A stretch of DNA of 64,000 bases, taken from Lachnospiraceae bacterium G41. GTDB taxonomy: Bacteria; Bacillota; Clostridia; Lachnospirales; Lachnospiraceae. The stretch's first letter is position 1. Each line of letters begins with the position of its first letter. This document shows, one piece after another, positions 57,812 through 64,000 of this stretch. The translations under genes were made by a program, and so were the position numbers. The notes under the pieces are model-generated. The model was not told where the DNA came from, did not search any database, and saw only the letters and a program-made list of their open reading frames with translations. The stretch lies in contig FNEU01000007.1 in the NCBI GenBank assembly GCA_900100245.1, positions 62,001-126,000 of the forward strand. The letters are read 5' to 3'.

Positions 57812-58516
57812 ATGAGTTTCATCGAAGTCAAAAATCTTAAGAAAATATACGGAAACGGTGAAAGCAGTGTGACGGCCCTTAAAGATATTTCATTATCTTT
57901 TGAAAAGGGCGAATTTGTTGCTGTTGTAGGCAGCAGCGGTTCGGGAAAGTCAACACTGCTTTCTTTGCTTGGCGGGATAGATTCACCGACTGAGGGTGAA
58001 GTGATTATCGATGGTGAAAATGTTCATAAAATGAAAGCTAAAGAAAAAGCCGAGTTCAGAAGAAGAAAAATCGGATTTGTATTTCAGGAATATAATCTGA
58101 TACCGGTTCTTTCAGTGGAAGAAAATATAGAAATGCCTCTTCGTCTCGACGGAATACGTATGAAGGATAAAAAAATGGACGAACTTCTGGATATGCTCGG
58201 CTTGAAAGAAAGAAGAGACCATCTTCCCGAACAACTCTCGGGCGGACAGAAACAAAGAGTTGCAATAGGAAGAGCATATGCGCATCATCCGGCATTAATT
58301 CTGGCTGATGAACCCACGGGAAACCTGGATAAAGCAACAGGACTTGAAATTATGGCCCTTTTGCAAAATTCCGCAAGGAAGTTTTCACAGACTATGATTC
58401 TTGTAACCCATGATGAGAAAATAGCAGCAATGGCGGACAGAATCATCACGCTTTCCGACGGATGCGTAATCGGAGATGTCGTGGTCAGAAATGCCGTTTC
58501 GGAGGAAGAAGTATGA
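57812..58516 (+). CDS. Bce-type ABC exporter ATP-binding protein
   Basis: 234 residues. Walker A GSSGSGKST, Q-loop FQEYNLIPVLSVEENIEMPL, signature LSGGQKQRVAIGRAYAHHPA, Walker B LILADEPTGNLD, H-loop VTHDEK. FtsX-type partner is the next gene (4-bp overlap). GGGAGG ribosome site. Part of the response-regulator/kinase/exporter module. Confidence 0.95.
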   Translation: MSFIEVKNLKKIYGNGESSVTALKDISLSFEKGEFVAVVGSSGSGKSTLLSLLGGIDSPTEGEVIIDGENVHKMKAKEKAEFRRRKIGFVFQEYNLIPVLSVEENIEMPLRLDGIRMKDKKMDELLDMLGLKERRDHLPEQLSGGQKQRVAIGRAYAHHPALILADEPTGNLDKATGLEIMALLQNSARKFSQTMILVTHDEKIAAMADRIITLSDGCVIGDVVVRNAVSEEEV

Positions 58517-61143
58517 GTTATTTTTTCTCGCTTTCGCTTAAGTATATGAAGAGGAATAAAACCAGAACGTTATACTCAATATTCGGTATAATTCTGACTT
58601 ATATTCTTTGCTACGTGACGATGAGTATCGGATATGCGGCGTGGGATTATTCCTTTTATGATGTTTATCTCTCCAAGCCATATGAATTGTACAGTAGGGG
58701 GTTTTACTGCGAAGAGGATAACAATGAATTTAATTCCGATCAGCTATATATAATCCCGGATTTAAAAGATACACTTACCAAACTTAAAAACGATAAAAGA
58801 GTTGAAGAACTGATTATAACAAAAGAAAACAAAAATGAAGAAGAAATCGAACCCTCCGATCTTCAGAAAACCGATGTTGTAACTGTCCGCATCAAACTTA
58901 AAAACACCAAGGCGCTTGAAAAAACGGCTGAAGAATTAAGCCGGGAATACGGGCTGGAGTTATCCGTGTATCATTATGTTTTAATGTATTACGGTCAGAG
59001 CGATTCGGAAACAATATTATTCTTAAACTGTGTTCTGATTTTAACAGCATCGATATTCGGAATGCTTTCAGCATTTATTTTAAGAAATACAATGACGATT
59101 GCCGTTACTGAAAGAGTCAGGGATTACGGAGTTTTCAGGTGTGTCGGGATGTCAGAGTGGCAGTTGAGGCTTCTTCTTTTTGCCGAAGGAATAACCATGT
59201 CGATAATAGCATCGGTCTTTGGAGTTGCATTGGGATTTGGCGGGTTAAAAGCGCTTGAACCCTGGATTAAGGATACTTTAAGTTTAAGCAATGCATTCAG
59301 TTTCCGTCTGTATCCGACAGCGGCGGTATTCACGGCACTTCTTTGTATAGCGGTTACTCTGTTTTCGCTGATTGAACCCTCAAGACTGGCAGGAAAAGTG
59401 GCTCCGGTTGAAGCTCTGAAGGGTATTTACACGGCGTTTGAAAAGAAGAGAGCAATTAAAAAACTCGATAAAAAAGGCGGAATTCTCGGAAGAGTGTTTA
59501 AAACCGCAGGTTTATATGCTCATAGAAACATACACAGAAAAAAAGGCGGTACGGCATCCGTTTTTTCAATAATGTTCTTTTGTATAGTTTTCATTCTTAC
59601 GGTATTCAGTTTTACAAAAACCTTCACAAATACCATGAACAGATTCATTAAAATCTGGGATATTGAATATTCCGAAGCCGTTTCAAGAGTTGATTACTTT
59701 ACATCGGAAATGAATTTTTATGATTCCGACGCCGACGGCAGGATAAAACGGGAACTGGAAAAGCTTGATAATGTTGAAGACGTGCTTCCGTTTATGGTTT
59801 CCGAGCAGGGGTTTGTTTATTCCCAGTATTCCAATGATGAAAAGATACAGAATACAGGAAATCTTAAGGCCCTTCTGGTAGAGATCGGTCTGACAGAGGA
59901 AGGCATGGAAAAAGAAAAGAAATACCTTGAAAGCGGCGAAATCGACTATGATAAAATGGTCGCCGAAAACGGTATTTTAGTCTGCAATACCTATAAAGAA
60001 ACAAAGCAAAAGACTGCGGGATTTGCCAGTTCATACAAACTGGAAACATATGAACTGACCGATTATAAGGTAGGAGATACGCTCACAGCATTAAGCACAC
60101 AAGGAAGTGCAAAAGTTAAAAAAGCGTTTCTGGATTCTCTTCTTGAAGTGGCTGAGAAATATCATATAAATGCTTACACGGATTCGGAAGGAAAAGGCGT
60201 TCCTTTCAGCGAACTGACCGATAATTACAGGACAGTACTTGCGCTTGCACAAAACGACGAGGATTACGAGGCGGTCAGACAGGACCTTTTGCAGGCAATA
60301 AAGGTGAGAGGCTATGATTTGACGGGATATGTTGATGAGGATGCCCCTTCAGTCAATTTGTATCAGGCAATGAAACAGATAGAATTTGAGAGGGGGTCTG
60401 TCGAAACATTTACCGTAATGGGTATTCTTTCCGATGAGGTGGCTACAGGAGACCGTTTTGTGGATTTGGCTGCAAATACCCGCTTTGTTTATCCGATGGA
60501 TACGCTGGTAAAAAGAGCGGAGGATATTATCTTTTATGAGAAAGAAAACGGCGGAATATTGTCCGAAGAAGGAAGACCGCTTGCCGATCTTTTATATTCA
60601 ATTGCCTATGGAGGAACGTATAATACCGAAATCGGCGTTAAAAGAAAACATCCGGAAAAAGCTGATACGCTCATAAAAGATTATGCTGATAAAAACGGGT
60701 TGACCTATTACAACAATTATTCAGTATGGAGAGGAATTGAAGATTATACGGAAGATTTGCAGTATATAAAAATGGCCAAGGTGGCGGCAGCCTTGTTCGG
60801 AGGTTTTGTAATCCTGGTTTGTTTGGTTCAGATTATCAATTCTCTTCAGGCCAACATGAGAGTTCGAAACAAAGAAATGTGGCTTTATGACGTGGTCGGA
60901 ATGGACTATTCGACGAAGTTTAAAATGGTATTTATCGAATACGGTCTGTCTGCAGTACTTGCGTTTGTTTTAGGTTGTATTGCGTCACTAATTATAAGCT
61001 TTTTGACCGTAAAGAAACTTTTAGACATTACTGACAGCTTCGCCTATGCATGGCCTGTCGGAATCGCGTGCTTCATCGGCATAGCGATATTTGCGGCACT
61101 TTTCGGCGTAATCGGAATAGAACTTAAGAAGAAAATAGCCTAA
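58513..61143 (+). CDS. Bce-type ABC exporter permease (FtsX-like)
   Basis: 876 residues. ATG 58513 overlaps the ATPase stop by 4 bp; a longer frame starts inside the ATPase. Ten TM helices: one near the N-terminus, three around 180-300, one at ~355, then a large extracytoplasmic domain of ~400 residues (to ~760), and three at the C-terminus. The single large loop between TM7 and TM8 is the BceB/YtsD hallmark and binds lantibiotic-type peptides. Resistance and sensing module with the upstream two-component system. Confidence 0.93.
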   Translation: MSYFFSLSLKYMKRNKTRTLYSIFGIILTYILCYVTMSIGYAAWDYSFYDVYLSKPYELYSRGFYCEEDNNEFNSDQLYIIPDLKDTLTKLKNDKRVEELIITKENKNEEEIEPSDLQKTDVVTVRIKLKNTKALEKTAEELSREYGLELSVYHYVLMYYGQSDSETILFLNCVLILTASIFGMLSAFILRNTMTIAVTERVRDYGVFRCVGMSEWQLRLLLFAEGITMSIIASVFGVALGFGGLKALEPWIKDTLSLSNAFSFRLYPTAAVFTALLCIAVTLFSLIEPSRLAGKVAPVEALKGIYTAFEKKRAIKKLDKKGGILGRVFKTAGLYAHRNIHRKKGGTASVFSIMFFCIVFILTVFSFTKTFTNTMNRFIKIWDIEYSEAVSRVDYFTSEMNFYDSDADGRIKRELEKLDNVEDVLPFMVSEQGFVYSQYSNDEKIQNTGNLKALLVEIGLTEEGMEKEKKYLESGEIDYDKMVAENGILVCNTYKETKQKTAGFASSYKLETYELTDYKVGDTLTALSTQGSAKVKKAFLDSLLEVAEKYHINAYTDSEGKGVPFSELTDNYRTVLALAQNDEDYEAVRQDLLQAIKVRGYDLTGYVDEDAPSVNLYQAMKQIEFERGSVETFTVMGILSDEVATGDRFVDLAANTRFVYPMDTLVKRAEDIIFYEKENGGILSEEGRPLADLLYSIAYGGTYNTEIGVKRKHPEKADTLIKDYADKNGLTYYNNYSVWRGIEDYTEDLQYIKMAKVAAALFGGFVILVCLVQIINSLQANMRVRNKEMWLYDVVGMDYSTKFKMVFIEYGLSAVLAFVLGCIASLIISFLTVKKLLDITDSFAYAWPVGIACFIGIAIFAALFGVIGIELKKKIA

Positions 61144-61177
61144 TTTTCCGAAAAAGTTAAAATACAAGACTTAACAG

Positions 61178-61208
61178 GGTCCAAAGAATATATTTCTTTG
61201 GGCCTTTT
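61178..61208 (+). terminator. Terminator of the Bce-type module
   Basis: 11-bp stem GGTCCAAAGAA/TTCTTTGGGCC (61178-61188, 61194-61204) with one wobble, then TTTT. Confidence 0.85.
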
Positions 61209-61260
61209 CATGTTAGAATAATAATGGTTTAAAAGTGTTTTATGAAAAGCAGGTTGTCAT

Positions 61261-61764
61261 ATGGATAAAAATCCTAAAAGAATCAGTCACCCGATCCCGC
61301 CCGTATATGACGATAATTCAGAGATTTTAATTCTCGGCAGTTTCCCATCGGTTAAGTCGAGGGAGCAGGGATTCTTTTACGGTCATCCACAGAACAGATT
61401 TTGGAAAGTTACGGCAGCGGTGTTTGAGGAAGAGGTGCCTGTAAGCATAGAAGAAAAGAGAGCGTTTCTTTTACGAAATCATATAGCACTCTGGGATGTG
61501 ATAGAGTCGTGCGAGATAGAAGGCTCTGCGGATTCGAGCATAAAAAACGTAAAAGTAAACGATTTATCCCAAATATTGAAAAACTCCCGCATTTCTCTAC
61601 TTTTTGTAAATGGAAAAACGGCGGAAAAACTGTATAATAAATATGTGTTTCCGGTTTTGGGAAAAGAGTGCATCTGTCTTCCTTCCACGAGCCCCGCGAA
61701 CGCGGCGTGGAGTTTGGAAAAACTTATCGGTGCGTGGAAGATAATCAGATCGGAAAATAAATGA
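61261..61764 (+). CDS. DNA-deoxyinosine glycosylase (UDG superfamily)
   Basis: 167 residues. Removes deaminated adenine (hypoxanthine) from DNA in base-excision repair. Family signature ILILGSFPSVKSREQGFFYGHPQNRFW at the N-terminus (motif A and the catalytic region) and LPSTSPANAA near the C-terminus, both UDG-like. Length matches family 6-type enzymes. Ribosome site is weak. The Nudix hydrolase follows 16 bp downstream, a plausible nucleic-acid-housekeeping pair. Confidence 0.9.
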   Translation: MDKNPKRISHPIPPVYDDNSEILILGSFPSVKSREQGFFYGHPQNRFWKVTAAVFEEEVPVSIEEKRAFLLRNHIALWDVIESCEIEGSADSSIKNVKVNDLSQILKNSRISLLFVNGKTAEKLYNKYVFPVLGKECICLPSTSPANAAWSLEKLIGAWKIIRSENK

Positions 61765-61780
61765 TAAAAAAGGCATAAAA

Positions 61781-62380
61781 ATGGGTGCAGACAAAGAGAA
61801 AGATCCCCTTGCGTGGGAAGAAATAAAAACAGAGCATATCGTAAAAGATGAGTGGATTGATTTCAGAAAAACCTCATACCGTTTCCCTGACGGCAGAGTA
61901 TTCGAGCCGTATTACAGCTACTCAAGAAGAGACTACGTGGTTGTAGTGGCAACGGATACAGAGGGCAAATACATCTGCGTCCGCCAGTTCAGACAGGGAA
62001 TAAGGGAAGTTACGACCGAATTTGTGGCAGGCGGAATCGAGAGAGAAGGCGGCAGAGAATATATAAGTGATGACACAACGCGTGCCGAGGATGAACTTGA
62101 GGCTGCCAAAAGAGAACTGAAAGAAGAGACCGGACATGAGTCCGATGACTGGAAGTTTCTTTTCAAAGTGCCTTCCAATGCAACAATGGCAGACAATTAC
62201 GCGTACATTTTTGAAGCAAAGAATTGTCGCAAGGTTTCGGGCCAATCACTCGATGAAACCGAATATCTTAATGTGGCCAAACACACGGCAAGCGAGATTG
62301 AGGAAATGATTGAAAGCGGCGAGTTCGCACAGGCGGTTCATGTGCTTGCATGGCTTTTATCAAAAAAGGAAGACCGATAA
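61781..62380 (+). CDS. Nudix hydrolase with an interrupted Nudix box
   Basis: 199 residues, ADP-ribose-pyrophosphatase-like. Core: VVVVATDTEGKYICVRQFRQG, TTEFVAGGIE, and AAKRELKEETGHES, which provides the R-E-x-x-E-E metal ligands. Between the GGIE glycines and AAKREL there are about 13 extra residues compared with the usual G-x5-E-x7-REUxEE box. Ligand residues are retained, so activity is likely. Ribosome site weak; 16 bp after the DNA glycosylase. Confidence 0.87.
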   Translation: MGADKEKDPLAWEEIKTEHIVKDEWIDFRKTSYRFPDGRVFEPYYSYSRRDYVVVVATDTEGKYICVRQFRQGIREVTTEFVAGGIEREGGREYISDDTTRAEDELEAAKRELKEETGHESDDWKFLFKVPSNATMADNYAYIFEAKNCRKVSGQSLDETEYLNVAKHTASEIEEMIESGEFAQAVHVLAWLLSKKEDR

Positions 62381-62402
62381 ATTAAGACAGGAGAAACGAG
62401 AC

Positions 62403-63665
62403 ATGAAAAGGAAGACGGGAATGAAAAGAAGTGTATGCAGGATTATATCTTTTATGATGATTTTTTCCTTACTTTCAGTATACGGATGTAAGGAGAAAAA
62501 GATTGAAGTGGTAGATTATCCCGAGCCGACGGTAACCGAGGTAACAGATAATACTCAGGACGCTGCAAATCAGGACGAGGATAAGAATTCTGCAATGCCT
62601 TCGGCACTGGATTTGGAGGCCTTAAAACCCGAGGTAAATACTTTAAAGGAAGAAGGCACATTCGTATATAATGCTGCGGTTATTCCCGACTGGATCTTGA
62701 AGGAGTTTGAAAACAATCCTAAAATAGTAAGAATTTCCAAGGAAATCCTCGTTGCGATAGACCACGCAGAGGAAGAATATGAGTTTTCTTCGGATTTGAA
62801 TTTAACAGAGGATGAACTGATACAAGTCACCCTGATAATTTCCTATTCATGCCCGTTTTACAGCCAGATTATATATGAAAAGGCTGAAAACGAAAATGTT
62901 TACACGCTTAAGTATTTCCCCAATATGGAAGCAAGCGACGCTGAAGTAAGTGATGCTGACATAATTGATACAAGTGCATACGGCAATAAAGGCTACAATA
63001 TGTCAGAATTCGCAAGTCAAGAGGAAGCTATCGAAATAATGGATTCTTATAAGGACTATGTGACAGCGCTTATTAATGACAATTTAAACAGCGAAATGAG
63101 CGAAAGAGAAATGGCGGCAGTAATCTACTCGGAGCTTGTAAGGACCGCAAGTTTCTCTCCCGAAAATCCGGATTATTATCTGGGTCAGGGCGAAGAAAGT
63201 ATTGACCCTGAGAGCTATTTTGGCAGAAAAGCCGTAGATAATATAATCGAACAGAAATATACCCGCGGAATAGAAATCTTAAGAACATATCAGTATATTA
63301 TGAACCAGCTTCATATTGAAAGCAGACTGGTTGTAGGAAACGGAATTTTCCAGGATGAGGTAAAAGAACAGTTTGGCGAAAAATATCCCACAACCCCTTA
63401 CTGGTCGTGGCTTTCGATGCAATTGGATGGCGAATATTTCAATTGCGATATTATCCTCGAAAAGCTGATACATGATTTTAAATTTGGTGACGATACCGAC
63501 GTCTATCCCGAGATGACATATTTTGGAATGAGCGATGATAAAAGAAAAGAATCCTACAAGTTTATGGATACATCCATTTACCTCATGGATATAACGGATT
63601 TAAATGCCGAACCTCCTCGTCCGCCAAAATGTCCGAGTAATTACGAATATCATTATTTTGATTAA
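62403..63665 (+). CDS. Lipoprotein with degenerate transglutaminase-like domain
   Basis: 420 residues, start at ATG 62403 (CAGGAGA upstream); the longer frame runs inside the Nudix gene. Signal peptide ending LLSVYGC, a slightly atypical lipobox. After an acidic linker, PDWILKEFENNPKIVRISKE begins a domain also present in the next gene. The later TRGIEILRTYQYIMNQLHIE and YWSWLSMQLDGEYFNCDI stretches parallel the Cys and His-Asp parts of transglutaminase-like folds (CxGYAxxFxYLLxxxGI, HAWNxVxIDGxWYxxD), but the Cys and His are replaced. Probably a surface non-enzymatic protein; my fold assignment is tentative. Confidence 0.65.
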   Translation: MKRKTGMKRSVCRIISFMMIFSLLSVYGCKEKKIEVVDYPEPTVTEVTDNTQDAANQDEDKNSAMPSALDLEALKPEVNTLKEEGTFVYNAAVIPDWILKEFENNPKIVRISKEILVAIDHAEEEYEFSSDLNLTEDELIQVTLIISYSCPFYSQIIYEKAENENVYTLKYFPNMEASDAEVSDADIIDTSAYGNKGYNMSEFASQEEAIEIMDSYKDYVTALINDNLNSEMSEREMAAVIYSELVRTASFSPENPDYYLGQGEESIDPESYFGRKAVDNIIEQKYTRGIEILRTYQYIMNQLHIESRLVVGNGIFQDEVKEQFGEKYPTTPYWSWLSMQLDGEYFNCDIILEKLIHDFKFGDDTDVYPEMTYFGMSDDKRKESYKFMDTSIYLMDITDLNAEPPRPPKCPSNYEYHYFD

Positions 63666-63686
63666 AAATACAGGAGAAAATGAGAC

Positions 63687-64000
63687 ATGAAAAAGGGAAT
63701 GAAAAGAAATATAAGCAGGATAATATCTTTTATGATGGTCTTTACCCTGCTTTCGGCATACGGCTGTAATAAGGGAAAGACGATTGATCCTGACTTTTAT
63801 CCCACGCAGAATGTAAGTGAAGAAGAGACCATAAAAGAAGAAGAAAAAACCGTTGAAAATATAACGAAAATTGCGCCTGACCAGGTGTCTGATGAGGATA
63901 TTTTAAAACCCGAAAAGAACACTTTCAGGGAAACCGGCAAATATGAATATAATCCCGTGGTTATTCCCGACTGGATTTTAAAAATGTTTGAAAACAATCC
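63687..64000 (+). CDS. Tandem paralogue of the preceding lipoprotein, cut by window end
   Basis: Frame is open from ATG 63687 to the end of the window, 104 codons. Ribosome site CAGGAGA. It begins MKKGMKRNISRIISFMMVF and continues with the lipobox LLSAYGC, an acidic Glu-rich linker, then NPVVIPDWILKMFENNP, which matches the equivalent region of the upstream gene closely (AAVIPDWILKEFENNP). A tandem duplicate with a better lipobox; the 3' part lies outside the window. Confidence 0.8.
   Translation, partial: MKKGMKRNISRIISFMMVFTLLSAYGCNKGKTIDPDFYPTQNVSEEETIKEEEKTVENITKIAPDQVSDEDILKPEKNTFRETGKYEYNPVVIPDWILKMFENN

Noticed and set aside
1-64000. CRISPR arrays, rRNA operons, insertion sequences or integrases
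   Set aside because: No regularly spaced direct repeats with spacers, no rRNA sequence and no transposase or integrase motif were seen on either strand.

Overview
The window is 64 kb of chromosome from a low-GC Gram-positive anaerobe, most likely a Lachnospiraceae (Butyrivibrio/Pseudobutyrivibrio-like, order Eubacteriales). The basis is low overall GC, strong AGGAGG-type ribosome sites, a T-box leader, several Bce-type and ABC-2 exporters, a DUF3881-like gene beside serS, LTA-synthase-type enzymes and a GH43 xylosidase. The genus is inference. Many of the longest open frames start too early; starts here were reset from ribosome sites and overlaps.

Layout. 1-4.1 kb: 3' part of serS, a DUF3881-like gene, tRNA-Arg(CCU), a membrane-anchored XRE regulator and a YcxB-like membrane protein. 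4.1-7.3 kb: an AT-richer accessory island with an XRE/ImmA pair, a DUF4417 + GGRGSSS-protein + small-protein cassette between two 33-bp direct repeats, and an orphan HicB. 7.3-17.8 kb: CapA-like phosphatase, a CPBP-GntR-membrane operon, CorA, an ECF sigma/anti-sigma pair and a GntR-ABC-CPBP operon; each GntR operon has a perfect inverted-repeat operator at its promoter. 17.9-22.8 kb: zinc-ribbon/PH-like protein, serine hydrolase, DUF4261 protein and esterase. 22.8-27.2 kb: a leucine T-box controls an isopropylmalate-synthase-like protein with a degenerate active site plus a TIM-barrel/acyl-CoA-synthetase fusion.

27.2-32.4 kb: alanine dehydrogenase, then the most striking locus: a radical SAM/SPASM enzyme between two paralogous DUF2207-like membrane proteins whose C-termini carry (Cys-Ala)6-7-Gly-Gly-Gly tails. 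32.4-45.2 kb: MacB-like ABC exporter with a long regulated leader, two GT4 glycosyltransferases, an ABC-2 permease pair without ATPase, an LTA-synthase-like enzyme and a GH43 enzyme. 45.2-54.8 kb: patatin, and an AraC regulator whose probable site is repeated before itself, a PEBP-domain lipoprotein and an ABC exporter operon. 54.8-64 kb: VapBC, a tautomerase, a Bce-type two-component/ABC module, a DNA glycosylase, a Nudix hydrolase and two tandem paralogous lipoproteins, the last cut by the window edge.

The leading candidates for undescribed biology are the Cys-Ala tail/radical SAM locus, the leucine-T-box pseudo-synthase plus fusion ligase, the AraC mini-regulon and the repeat-flanked cassette in the XRE/ImmA island. 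All function statements are homology or context inferences from reading the sequence; no database search was run.
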